Source of the DNA: Liolophura sinensis | Lineage: Eukaryota; Mollusca; Polyplacophora; Chitonida; Chitonidae | Direction of reading: 5' to 3' | NCBI RefSeq assembly: GCF_032854445.1 | Contig: NC_088301.1 | Coordinates: 28,318,402-28,382,401, forward strand | DNA: 64,000 bases | Shown here: one piece after another, positions 1 through 12,200 of the stretch | Numbering within the stretch: position 1 is the stretch's first letter | Layout of the letters: every line of letters starts with the position of its first letter | Translations under genes and position numbers: made by a program | Notes under the pieces: generated by a model | Database searches by the model: none | What the model saw: only the letters and a program-made list of their open reading frames with translations | Told to the model about the DNA's origin: nothing

Positions 1-60
1 TTGTATAAGTGAAATATTCTTGAGTACAGCGTAAAACACCAATCAAAAAAAACAAAAAAA
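1..60 (+). repeat. SINE-A 3' end fragment
   Basis: The stretch reads 'agtgaaatattcttgagtac' followed by 'gcgtaaaacaccaatcaaa' and an A-rich tail. This is the 3' end of the common SINE of this window (SINE-A), in the orientation where the tRNA-like head would lie to the left. The head is outside the window. Confidence 0.7.
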
Positions 61-201
61 CTATATATGGTATTACTGATATACACAGGTAATTTCTTTA
101 TGTTCATTTTTGGTCGTAAAACCGAATAGTGGAGTAATCTTTAGATTGGCTCAAAGCGCTGAAAACACTGCCCTACTGACAGCATGTGTATATGTTGTTA
201 T

Positions 202-1022
202 AGAGCCTTCTGCTACTGATGGGTTGATGGTGCAAGAGGGGGATTCCCCACCCATGGACCTGGACTTGGACGAGGACAGCCTAAATAAGATCAAACCAGG
301 AGACCATGACTACATGGCTTGGGACAAGCCAAACTCGGCACAGGTATGTATGCATTGGTTAAAATGGATCACCTCTTAGTGTCTTAGTTCTAATGTGGAG
401 AAATGTGCATAAGTCTGACCACAAATCCTCTTTCACCCCTGTTGTGAGTTCTGGAAATCTGGTTCGACTGTAAGGGCGTCTAACTTTCAGTTGTAATCTA
501 TCTTAGTCATGTACGAACGGTCAAAAACAAACAAAAGTTGGGAGAACAGACGCCTCCTTGGACATCAAATGGTCCTTTGAGAAAATCACTTTGCTTGGAG
601 TGACTCTTAGTGTGCTCAGCAAACGCAACGGCTGCCGAGAAAAAGAGACTTGCCAGTCACTGTGGAGCACGGCCCCAGATGCAGCTCTGGACACCATTCA
701 TCTGGATAAGGATGTGGTGACAGCTTGGGATTCTGGGGATGATGACATGCCTGTTCCAAAGGAGGACACTCTGAAACGGGGGACTCCGTCATCTGCGATA
801 CTCCAGTGGAAGCTTTTTCGGCTTTCATGCATGGACAGGGCGAGGCTTTGGTGCACGTCACCACTTTCCTTTGGGTACATTATTGTGCCATGCGGAAGGA
901 TTCTAAGATTGATAAGGAAGCATAGGCCATTTATCTTATGTGTCTGGACAAGACTGCTGGGAAAAGGTTTACATTGTAGTCCAGGGAGTCCACCCCTTAC
1001 ATTACTTCACATTGTCCAGTGA
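202..1022 (+). pseudogene. Decayed coding-like region, family not recognised
   Basis: An exon-like block at 202-343 follows an acceptor-like ttatag and ends at cag/gtatgt. It encodes an acidic segment with LDLDEDSL and PGDHDYMAWDKPN. A second block from about 610 reads AAEKKRLAS in one frame, then DTIHLDKDVVTAWD and DDDMPVPKEDTL in a second. Near 806 it continues as EAFSAFMHGQGEALVHVTTF and WVHYCAMRKDSKIDKEA in a third frame, before a stop near 925. The changes of frame between protein-like stretches suggest a decayed gene or a mobile-element gene. I do not recognise the family and infer no function. Chance ORFs remain possible. Confidence 0.3.
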
Positions 1023-1304
1023 CAATGAGGGTCAAAGTTGAAACGTTTAAAACGTTTTGCTGACCAGCAGTCCACAATAGGTAAAATGTTTGAAGATCTA
1101 CCAGCGGCAGTTTTGTTTCTTCCGTTAGTTTCAGCTAGCATGAATATGGCTTCCTTTATCTCGTGTGGCTCAGTTCTGCCCTTAGTGATTGGAGCGTTCA
1201 TATGGTGGAAATCGCGAAATTTCCACGGGCGAATGAAAAAAAGTCTTGTAAGGCGGCTGGGTGTTTTACGCCATGCCCAAAATATTTTAGTTAAACGAGG
1301 GCGG

Positions 1305-1382
1305 CCAGGATTATGGTAGGAGGAAACCGGGCAAAGCCCGTGGGGAACCCATGGCCATGTGCAGGCTGTTGGCAGACCTCCC
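1305..1382 (-). repeat. SINE-A internal fragment
   Basis: Matches the middle of SINE-A: 'ttatggtaggaggaaaccgg', then 'gcaaagcccgtggggaaccc' and 'ggcagacctccccacgta'. Both ends are missing and the non-LTR relic follows at once, so the two may have been joined by insertion or rearrangement. Confidence 0.6.
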
Positions 1383-1830
1383 CACGTATTTGGATAATGA
1401 GAAGGCTTTTAATAGGCTGGAATGGTCTTTCATCGTGGATGTCCTGATCTTGGGTTTCGGTTCCGATTTCAGGAGATGGGTAGAGACCACCTAACGATAT
1501 CCCATTATTCCAGTGATGCTGAACGGGTTCATGGCTAATTTCATTTACCTAGAACGGGCTGTCCGGCAGAGGTGTCTAATACCGGACATTTTGCTGTCTG
1601 CAAGCGTTTTGGGGTCTGCCATTAGGTAGTCCGATTACATGGGCGTCCAAACTTCATTCGTTGATGAGCCTGTTAATCTTTCCCAGGGACCGACAATGGA
1701 TCCCTCTTTGCAGGCTGCGAGGAGGACTAAAAGTTGCACCCTATTCTGGACACTTAAGAGCGGGCATCAAATGATAGAGGCGAGAAAAAGGTCTAGCGGA
1801 CTTTTGGGGGCCCTGGAGAGCCATTAGCCA
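1383..1830 (+). mobile_element. Non-LTR retrotransposon reverse transcriptase relic (L1-like)
   Basis: Translation gives fragments that follow the order of an L1-group reverse transcriptase: YLDNEKAFNRLEWSFI (the F-D-x-x-KAFD-x-x-EW block), LGFGSDFRRWVET, then NGFMANFIYLERAVRQRC (normally NG..S..F.L.RGVRQGCPLS), and further on ARRTKSCTLFWTLKSG in another frame. Several stops and frame changes separate the blocks and the YADD motif is lost. It is therefore an old inactive relic. The L1-group assignment rests on recalled motif spacing only. Confidence 0.65.
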
Positions 1831-2364
1831 AGCTGAGCTGAGATTCAAAACTTCAGCATGAATCCAGTCCACTAGTGGGCAAAGTCGCCCCTCTGGAGAA
1901 GGTGTCCTGAACCAGGAATGCCCACTGCATCTGCAGGTGATTTAAACTGGGTCACAGGTCAACCCATCCCCAGTGGGTATACATGTTACCGCACATTCCA
2001 ACCGAGGTTCCTGCGGTGAATTCACAGATACTGAGCTGGCAACCCGTATAAACGGTAGTAGGCCTGCACCAACAGTTATTTATCTTTGATCTTTGATCGA
2101 GAGCTTTATGCAGTAATATGCGGTCTGGCCAGATGTACAAGTGATAAGAAACTCGTAAAACTTGTTCCAACGGACACAGCCTGGACAGCAGGGGATTGTT
2201 GGACAGCGTATAAATATCTCTGGTCGAAAGGACATGCCATATCTGAATTTGTCAGCTGTGGAATAAATACATGTATATCGATCCTTAGTCCAGCAGTTCC
2301 TGTGTTGTTCAGTTTCAGAAAGGTCTTAAGGATATTAAGTCTTACTTGATACTATAGAGAAGAT

Positions 2365-2500
2365 ATTGGCAGAGCCCGTGGGAAACCCACGACCATCTGC
2401 AGGTTGCTGTCAGACCTTCCCGCATACGGCCGGAGAGGAAGCCGGCATGAGCTGGACTTGAACTCACAGCGACCGCATTGGTGAGAGGCTCTAACTGAAA
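2365..2500 (-). repeat. SINE-A copy, truncated
   Basis: Contains 'gcagagcccgtgggaaaccc', the 'gcatgagctggacttgaact' B-box side and 'ccgcattggtgagaggctc'. The TTTATTTA end is missing. Confidence 0.7.
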
Positions 2501-2509
2501 ATAGCGGTT

Positions 2510-5130
2510 AGCGAAGATTGGCTTCCTGCCGAAGAAACAGATACATTTGTGTTAATTGTGACGTTGTGGTCTTTATTCACGAATATCTGGGTGATATGAA
2601 ATAGGAATTACTGAAGGATTGCAGGCAACATGTTTTTGTAGTGTACAGCTTTGACATGTTGAGGACAGCATACTCGTAAACATCGAGATTCAGTTTAGTG
2701 AATGGAAGAGTACAGATCTGTATTCCTGAAAGCTAAGCTGGGAAGAATGAAACAGATCTCAGATCTTTGACGTCACATAAGGTGACAAATACAGTCTGCT
2801 AAACTACTACATAAAAATGCATACTTGTACAGAGCCATAAATGCATTAGCTGAATAGACTTTAAAACAAATTATTTCCTAACGGATATATCATTCGTTGA
2901 TGAAGACACTACCGTGCAGCCAGGCATCATTCATTGCTTTGATAATGACTCTGAATCCTTGATATTGCGAGAAGATTCAGTACATGGAACATTCTACGAG
3001 CGGCAACAGAACTTGAACACGGACAATGTCAAAAGTGTAACGATAGCTGGTTCAGTAGCATTTTCACCATGACAAAGATTTGACTGTACTATGCAAACGT
3101 ACTTGTAATTTACCAGTAACTACTAGTATCACTTCTAGATTTTCTAGAGATACACCAACTGCATCCAGAGCGTCCCTTGAAAAGCGATGTTTGATAGATC
3201 TGAAGATATTCACTCTTTATAGATGAAGATGTGCGCGTACTCTCTCCTAGCAGTAAAGGTTACAAAGATGTTTCAAAGATTATCATGCAGGTGCAGTTGC
3301 TCTTTCATGGATGAAAACAAAGCAGCCTCCTATCCAGTTTGCTTAGCTTGGTGCAGATGACAACAGACTTAGAACAGCAATCTAAAAACTTGACCACAAA
3401 ATCTTTACCCAACACCAGGCGGACCTCGATGCTGCTGCTGTGCTTCAGAAGCTCTAGATAGTACGCAAGTAAGAGTCCTCAAGAAATACTTGTGTTAATC
3501 CATAATCATTTTATTCCTCCAAGTAGTGCAGGGGAGGAACAGAAACAGACTGTAGAGTTAATGGAAACGTACAATGAAAAGCTGTTCTTATAACGAATGT
3601 TCTTCTAAATCGAAAAGTGCTACGCTTGACAAATTTAGCATCAAGGTCAACACGTCCAGAAACAAAATCATCTTTCAGAGTGAGTTGGATGAATCACTTT
3701 ACTTTGTTTTTCGGATGAGAAGAGAAATCTTCTCCTTTATCCAGACAGCTTGTCCACACAACGAACCAAAGACTGCCAACACCCAGGGTTCCGTAATTAA
3801 AAGCAACATGCAGTTAAGATGTCAAATTAAGGAGCAACATTTTGATTAAACATCCATGGCGTCCGCTGACAGATAAATGAGAGTATGAATGTCCCTCTGA
3901 AAGAATTAAAAGCCTTGCAGTTTCCATTGGTGTTTGGGGTTATGGAAAAAAAAGACTCCTACTGTGTGCCATTTGGAATTTACCATTCGGATATTTAGAC
4001 CTGAAGTCAACAGTTAATTGTTAAAACAACCATGATAGAGAGCTATAAAATGTTTAAACTTTGTCTTTCGTTTTAAACTTTGCCTTCAGTCCAAAACTGC
4101 TAATGCAGCCCTTTTTGCCCCTGTAGCAGCCTTCTCTCAACCCATAGAAGGCTAAAATGTGATCTTTCAACAAATCTGCCATTATGTTTGAGAAGATGAG
4201 CTTGGTTAAGGAAGTATTTCTAAAGGTAAACACTTTGTTCCTGAGTTGATTGTGGATTCAGATAGCGCTGTTATTGTGTGATGGTTGGCAGTGCAAGAGC
4301 ACATTGAACAATAAGTATGTTTATTAAAGGGGGAATAACCCACTCAAAGCTGCTCATCTATGAGGACTGTTATATTGAAGCATGGATTACCAACTTTTGT
4401 ACATGTACCAACTTTTTTGGCCACCCTGGGTGGTACCAATATGTGAAATTTTTGGCCTTGGCCCATGGACTAGTGGACTTTGAGGTAGTGGGGTTGTGAA
4501 ACAGGGTGGTCATTTGGCCAACATATGGGACGCCATCCCGAAGGCTTGGTTTCAGGTGCAATACACTGATGCGGCCAATCAGCTAAGGTCTCGCGTGTCC
4601 CTCGGAATTCTTCTGAATGTCACCGTAGGCTTGGCAAATTAATGGATTTAGAGGCGACCTGTATGGTGTTGTATCTTGGTTCTGGCAGTCATTCGGACCG
4701 GCAATGTTTTAAAACTGTAATATGATTTTACGGTGTATGTATGATGCTTTCCGTTAAACCTCAGCTCGTATCTATCTATCGGTCGTGACATTTTAGTCCG
4801 GTAACGATGAGCAGGTCGTGTAGACAATGAGTAGGTGGTTTTCTTCCACCGGTTTTCCCGCAGACTAAATTGCTCTGGTGTATTAATAAAAAGAAAAAGA
4901 TTGAGAGATGAAGGAAATCAATATATTTAATCTAGTGATTAAATAGATTCAAATGTCTATGGCAACTGATCATTGAGTAATTATGACAATTTTGTCTTTC
5001 ACAGCTGCTTTATGGAAACAAAAGATTTGCTCCACAACCCAGAACCACAAGTCTTAATGGTAAGACCAGTCGATAAGGGGCACGGAAGTGAAGTAATCAT
5101 ATTTGGGCAAGACACCTGTGAAAACATGCG
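2510..5130. other. No gene recognised; possible old mobile-element debris
   Basis: No convincing gene. Short open stretches occur, for example about 58 codons near 2890-3071 containing HCFDNDSESL and a 91-codon stretch at 3574-3849. Neither has a motif I recognise. A block at about 2735-2772 is repeated in inverted orientation near 49,230-49,275, so part of this stretch is dispersed repeat. Confidence 0.4.
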
Positions 5131-5134
5131 AACT

Positions 5135-5262
5135 ATTTGATTGATTTATTTATTTGATTGGTGTTTTATGCCGTACTCAATAATATTTCACTTATATGAC
5201 GGCGACCAGCGTTATGGTGGAAAGAAACTGGGCAGAGCCCGTGGGAAACAGGCTAGGCCGAC
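5135..5262 (-). repeat. SINE-A copy, truncated
   Basis: Starts with 'ttgatttatttatttgattg' and 'gtgttttatgccgtactcaa', then 'ggcagagcccgtgggaaac', and breaks off where non-LTR sequence begins. Confidence 0.75.
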
Positions 5263-5264
5263 AC

Positions 5265-6670
5265 AAGTACCATTTCCATGTTGCCGCGGATGCGTGTCGC
5301 CCGGCTGTGGCTTTTTCTGAAACAAGTACATTGTGTTCGGTTTACATTCCCCCTTATTCTCCTTTGTCAGTTTCTGAGTTCCATAAGTTAACAGAACAGT
5401 TGCCCTTGCAAACTGATATAATGGGGGATTTTGATACCCATAACCCTCTTTGGGACAGTAATAATATAAATGATGAGGGCAGGAAAAACTTTTGTATCTA
5501 AGGAGGATCTGGAAACGAAGGTGTTTTGCATCAAGGTAACTTTGTTCGATTTCAGATTTTCGTTCGAGATGGTTTTATTAATAATGAACATATGGGACCT
5601 ATCTTCTACCATCTTGACAAGGTATACACCGCCTGGAAACAGTGAATCTTTAAAGACCTTTCACATTTTTGAAGATTGCTTGCCATTATTTATGTCAGAA
5701 AGCACGGGTGGGATCCACTGTCTGAGTGATGAGCAAGAAATGGGTGTACGCCAGGGCAGTATACTGTCACTAACTTAGCATCAAAATAAATAGCCTAGCC
5801 AAAACATTAACATCAGGTACAGAGGATTCTTTATTTGTTGATGATTTCTTTAAATGCTACCGTGTTAAAAATATGGATAACATCGAACGTCAGTTGCGAC
5901 TTTGTCTCAATAAGATTGAGAAATGGGCAACTGAAAATGCTTTTAGATTTTCAATGCATTTTTGTCGTGAACGGTCATTTTAGACCCTGGGCTTAAATTT
6001 TGTGGCGAACCAGTATGTAAAAAGGATATCTGTATGATTAAGGTCGCTTGGGGTGCTAACCGTTCTGTTGTAATAAATTTGCATCCATCTTTGGTGAGGT
6101 GTAAATTGGACTATGGGTCCATCATTTCAAGCTAGGAAATCGTACCTAAAAATTTCGGATCCTGTCCACCACAAAGGTTTGACACTCAGTCTTGGTGCAT
6201 TCAGAACCTCACCAGTTGAGGCTGATGAGCCTTCAATAATTACCACAGGCGTATAAAACTCAGCCCTCAATACGCTTAAAAGCTTAAACCTCATTCAACA
6301 AATCCTCCCTGTGACTGCTTTTTTTTTCCGATCCATTATACGTTACAGTAGAGAAATATAATAAATCTAACAAGATTCCTTCGTTCGGTCTGCGTGTTCG
6401 AGACTATATTGTGTGGAAGCTAACATCAAGCTAGAGGAGATTGCTCCTGTGCCTTTCCGGTGTCTCCTTCCTGGCTTCTTCCACAACCTAAATTAATATG
6501 TGATAGACGTAAACTTAAGAAAGCAGATACGAACCGTGTTATAATTCAGAACATCCATTTTTTCAGAATATATACGCCTTATTATATTTTAAATGCTCTC
6601 ATTATCACATCGAATACCATTCACTGCTTCTTGATTTGAACGTGTTCGTGCCACTATAGAGCTGAAATAT
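5265..6670 (+). mobile_element. Non-LTR retrotransposon relic (endonuclease and RT, Jockey/I-like)
   Basis: A decayed non-LTR element read left to right. At 5330-5500 there is an AP-endonuclease-like segment, CSVYIPPYSPLSVSEF and IMGDFDTHNPLWDS (family motif GDFNAHNPLWG). At 5740-5770 is GVRQGSILS (RT GVPQGSVLS block). At 5790-5960 are KINSLAKTL, SLFVDDFFKCYR (FVDDF catalytic block) and QLRLCLNKIEKWATENAF. Around 6050-6260 are WGANRSVV, CKLDYGS and RRIKLSPQYA, typical of the post-RT region. Several stops and frameshifts make it inactive. The Jockey/I-like label is from recalled motifs. Confidence 0.75.
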
Positions 6671-7631
6671 AGCAGGAGTTTTATGATTGTTATTACAGAC
6701 TCGTTTGCAAGGAATGCGGCAGATGAATCCGGCATGCTGTCACTGATCCCGTCTAAGAGAAAGCGGCTGGGCTTGGAGAGAATGCCAGGCGCTAAAGATG
6801 GCCAGACCCGTCTGTCTTTTTCCTAGCTTTATGACTTCATTTATCCTGGTGTAGTTTTGAAGCTAAAGATATTCATTATGTAAATGTATTGCACTGTTAG
6901 TGTTTTCTACAAATGTTGCTTACAGATGGTTTCTATCCGAGATATAACTTCTTCTTCTAGTCATGAAGAATATACTGAGATTGCTTAAAATAAAATGCTT
7001 TGAAATTCACGTAAGGTAAAATCTGTATATTGTCAGATGAGAACCACCACAGGTAGAAAACTCGCGTTGATTAGCGAGATTTCACTTTTACATGAACTGT
7101 ATCCCCAGTCACACAACGTTAGCAAGTACATATGAAAAACACGTTCTTAAACCGAAACACAACGTTATTTAGGAAGGGTAAATCAACTACACTACACTTA
7201 CTGGAATTGGACAGCAGTCGTCCAGAGCCCTGAAACACAGAGAGACTTCTCCAGAGACCTAGACATCTGTCTGGTCTTCAAAAAGAGTAAGGTCATTTTA
7301 TTTCTGGAGACAAACACTTGCTTTGCCATTCCAGGTCACATTATCTTCATGTCATAATGCATTTATGGCAGTGTGAACTCACTGACCTGGAACTGTACTT
7401 TGGAATGAGGCATGTTTGTAGAAATACCCCAATGAAACAGAATACAAATTGGTAAGAAAAACTGTTTTTTTTTTAATGTGTTTGATATACAGGAAAGGAA
7501 TCTCCTGCATGAGCTTTCCTTACCATGACAACTGAACATTCTTGTTTTAGTTTTGTCTGTATAACCTACCATTCATTCATTTACATGCAACACCCCTTGA
7601 ATATGTGTCATAGTGAGTTCTTCCACATTTC

Positions 7632-8830
7632 GTGCTTCTACCGATGCTGCTATCTTTAGCAATAGGTAGAGAGTACAGACTACTATTAATTCTATCCCGT
7701 CGTTCGTTGCGGGCCGTGCGCAAATATACATATTACATGGAGATGACCTTTCAGACAACATCGAATGTGTCATTTGATGCTGTTTATGGCTACAAACAAA
7801 AAAATTTGAGTTTGTTTACTTGTTAGATTTGCTTGAATGATTTATATAGAAGTCATGTACTGAAATTTCCTTCAGTGATAAAAGTGTTATTTTGCACGTT
7901 CATTATATCGCTTTTGTTTTTACGAAACTTTCTATCTCTTTTTGTCTTAAACTTTACATTCCTACATCATGCACCAATGAGACACGTTGTCATACATATG
8001 CAGCTTCAGATGAAATATATACGTCAACTGCACTGGCCTAAGCTTGTCGCTGATTGGGTCTAAAATGCCAGACTTCTGTGGATGGGGGGAAAGAGAATGT
8101 CAGCATGAAATATGCCATTTTTGCCCCATTTTCATCTTTTTTTTTGGATATGATACACTTTAACTCCTTTGTATTGGTGTTTGGTGTGTAACTGCTGAAT
8201 CGGCATCGGGTTTAACACCGCCGTAGTGGTGTTTGTGTGTCGGGTTTCACGCTGCCATTCTGTTTTACTTCCTCCACAGAAATCATGCATTTTAGGCCAA
8301 TCAACGCCAAGCTTAGGCCATAGCAGTAGACCTAGATACGTCAAAGCTACGTATGTATGACGTCATGTCTTATTGTTGCGTGACGTAGAAATGTAAAAGG
8401 TTACTGTACATGCATTATGACATACCACTGAGCTCAGGTTGGAATGTCTTGAAACAAGTGTTTCTTTTTTAGCGTCATGGGTGGGTCTGGGTGTAAAAAA
8501 AAAACAAAAAAAAAAAAAACGATTTCCATAAACTGTGCAAAATAACACTTTTCACTGAAGGAAATACCGATTGTTTGCCTTTATATAAATCATGAAGCAG
8601 ATCTAACGAGTTTTAACTCAAATTCTATTATCTGTAGTCATTAACGGCATGAAATGATATTACTCGGGGAGGTAAACGTACAGGCCAATTTGTTACATGA
8701 CACACTTGATGTTGTTTGATAGGTCATCTGTATTTAATATGTATATCTGCCCACGGCCTGCAACTCACAGCGGGGAAGAATACACAACAAACACCGCGGT
8801 GTTAAACCCTTAAACAGATGATGAATTAGG
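7632..8830. repeat. Large palindromic (foldback-like) interspersed repeat
   Basis: The left part (about 7690-8095) and right part (about 8270-8790) are imperfect inverted copies. For example 'gcgggccgtgcgcaaatata' on the left pairs with the complement of 'tatatctgcccacggcctgc' on the right, and 'ttcagtgataaaagtgttat' pairs with the complement of 'ataacacttttcactgaagg'. The centre (8100-8260) carries T-rich and A-rich tracts. Related sequence occurs at about 19,455-20,120 and 25,250-25,950, so this is a repeat family with long terminal inverted repeats and no visible coding. A non-autonomous DNA transposon or foldback element is the simplest reading. Confidence 0.65.
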
Positions 8831-9206
8831 CCAGTACTAATGCATTATCGTTTGGAGGGGAGGTGTATCCCTCTGTAAAGAGCAATCATGTCTGAGACTG
8901 TAATGCATTCTCAGGTGTGCAATTGTATCTGAATTTTCCTGTGACTCATATTTATTGCCAAAGCTTTATAGATATGCGTTCCACATCTTGCTAGTGATGT
9001 CAGTTTTGGTCTGAAATACCAAAAAGAAAGTCTACATCAGCTTCAGTCAGTACGCAAACTGTTAGAGGCAAATCAAGTTCTCTGTAAGCATACTGCTGTC
9101 TGATGGTTATTGTGAAGCATTACATCCAGGTGATGGACTTGAGAATAATTAGGGCACTCTCGTTTTGTGGACAGAACAACAAAATCGTTTATGCACAACC
9201 ATGGCA

Positions 9207-12200
9207 TCATGTCTCCAATTTGTGCTCGTCTTCCACAGCCGGTGGGTGCTCCAGGACAGAGTCTATAAGACCAAACTCCTTAGCTTCTTGCGGGGACATA
9301 AAGCGATCTCTTTCAATATTTTTCTCTGAAACAAGAAGTGTAGTTGCAGCTGAAAGTTCCACTAGTACACTGCACACCACAACACATACACTTTTTACTT
9401 GATTCGGAGAGGCTACCTGAAATTTATTTATTTATTTATTTGACTGGTGTTTTACAGCGTACTCAAGAATATTTCACTTATGCGAAGGCGACAAGCATAA
9501 TGGAGGGAGGAAACCGGGCAAAGCCCGGGGGAAAACCACGACGATCCGCAGGTTGCCGGCTACCTGAAATACTCCATCTTGCACCATATTTAAAAAAAGG
9601 ACCTTTTTCCATAGGAGAGTCAAGTGATATTTGACGACTTGGTATGTTATTACTGCAAGGAATAAATGCTTTCTCGAAATATTTCTCAAAAGAAAATATA
9701 ATCCGTAAGGCGACAACTTTATGAAATGGTTAAGCAGAAAAACACAAAACCTAGTAGTTTAGCAAGGAAGACAGTAGTATGGCATGCAGCCAATCAGAAT
9801 TGAGTAGTAAATGTAAATGGACTTGGTTTGTGGTAGAATTTTCAGCTTCATCTGTCTTATTATACATTTACCACCCAAATAACATTTTATACACATACCT
9901 GCAATTAAAATCAAAAGTCAACGGAGGAAAAAAGAGTTACTGAGCCATAATCATTTCTCAACAACGAACTTGAGTATCAACAAAGGTTTCCCCTTGCTCC
10001 CCTTACCTATTGTCTCCAGAGCCTGTTTTGTATGTTTTACATACAGCCGGTTTATCTGAGACTTCAGTTTCAGGATTTCCTCAGCTTGTATTTGTATATC
10101 AGTGGCTTGTCCCTGAAAATTATATAAACCCAGTCAAATGTTGTTTAACGCAATACTTGAGATACCCGAGTTTCTCAATGTTTTTGGCATATGAAAGATC
10201 AACCTTCTTAGCTATTTTATGCATCTTTTTAATACCATTTTGGGGTAATTGGTTGGATTGGCAAATTTTAGGGCTTAACAAAAAGTATAATTTTCCCATT
10301 TATCTTGCAAACTCGCAAAAAAAAACTGAAGAACTACAGTAAGATGCTAATCTTGTTCAAGGGCGAACATTGTCATTTGAACTATTCTTGGTTAACAAGA
10401 AAGGTGATTTGATTAGGAAATATGGATTTTATTTTGCCAAAAATCTGTTGTATTACCTATTTAACATGCTATGGACGAATTGTTCCATGACTACCGAGTA
10501 CTCACAGATGCCTGTCCTGAAGGCTGATGTATCATAATCCTTGAGTTAGGTAGGGAATGCCTCATGCCTGGGCTCCCTGCACACAGAAGTAGCGAGGCCA
10601 TACTACATGCCTGTCCAACACACCACGTGGCTATAGGGGGCAGCACATACTGCATGGTGTCGTATATGCCTAACCCTGCAGTCACCGAACCACCTGTACA
10701 AATATAATATTAACAAAGATCCAATGCATTTTGTTGTGGCTAAACCTGCCAAGCACGACACTTAGGCTTTTCTGGCAAACTTACAGTTGTGGCACAAATC
10801 TTTTCAGCATGTATACTGAACAAAAAAAAATTATATTGAAAATGGGTACTACAAAGTAGTTAATATGGGCAAATACGATAATGGCCAATCGTAATTGTGG
10901 TGAACCATGTGTTGGAAAGGAGGGAACGGGTCATGCCGCATGATCTTTTGTCAAAACGCGATTTTGGACTTGTGCGAGGTCACATGACCACAATTTCATG
11001 TGGCTGAACACGTAGGTGTGAGGAGAATTTGCTGGCGATTAGAAAAAACACGCCAACAATCCTTGAGAGAGAATTGGCAACAATTGTCATGCCACACCTT
11101 ACTAGCGCTGAACGTGCAGTCAGCATGCTCCAGGATTACCAGTCTACTGCAGCTTTTGCACGTGCCATGAGATGCAGTACACGGACAATTCACAACCTCA
11201 GGACACATGTTCACTGTTAAGGGTCGCGTAACTGCCCAGACCAGACCAGACCAGACCATCATTATTACCTAACTGCTGGTGCGCTGCTCATCTTCATGCC
11301 AAACTTCCTCATGTTAGGCCGAATCTGACACAGGTGACTGTAATAAAGGTCTATACTGGGAATAGCTTCACCTGCGCTGGAACCAGAGACAATGGACTAA
11401 GGTTGTGTTTAACGGGTGTTGACGTCATGGAGTGTGCCATCGTGATCACCTGACCTCAATCCCATCAAACATAAATGAGATGCGTTTCAAAGACGACAAC
11501 CTCAGAATGTTCAACGTTGCCTTGTTGTGAACGCGAAAGCTGCAATACAGATGGCTAGTCCTTGTGAAATTGAAATGTGACCACATCATGCTCCTGTTGA
11601 CTGTGGAGGGTGCACCAAGCGCACCTTAATGTTTAATCCTGTTTTAGTGCATGCTCAATATGTCCATAAACCAAATTTGTCCAGCAGCAACACACTGTCT
11701 TCTATATGTGGGTATTTGGAACATAAAGTAATACATGTGAAGCTTCTTTTTTTGTTCAGTATACATGTAACAATGATGATAATTATCAAATGCAGATGGC
11801 ATTTGGAGAAAACACAAAATCATCGGAAAAAATGTGTTAACACTGAAACAACAATATACATAAATAAAAATCAAGTGTTTTCACAGACTGATTCTAAAAT
11901 ATTCTATCCGCTTTTTATGGACATTCATGGTCTTGAAAACCTTTCAGTTCATTTACCTTACTTGACTGAATGTTAAAACAGTATACTCGGAAAGTTTTTG
12001 CTTACATGTATTTGACAGCTGTCTCGTTTACAGAGGGGGGAAACCAGAGTGTCCAGTAATAAACCACCCGCTTCTCCTGACATAAAGCCACAGACAAAGC
12101 ACAATAACTCAGGAAAATCTCATGATTCTGAAGGCAGATGAAGTTAGACAACCAACCTGGACTGTTTATGTACATGTGAATGGGCTTCTTATTACTCTCA

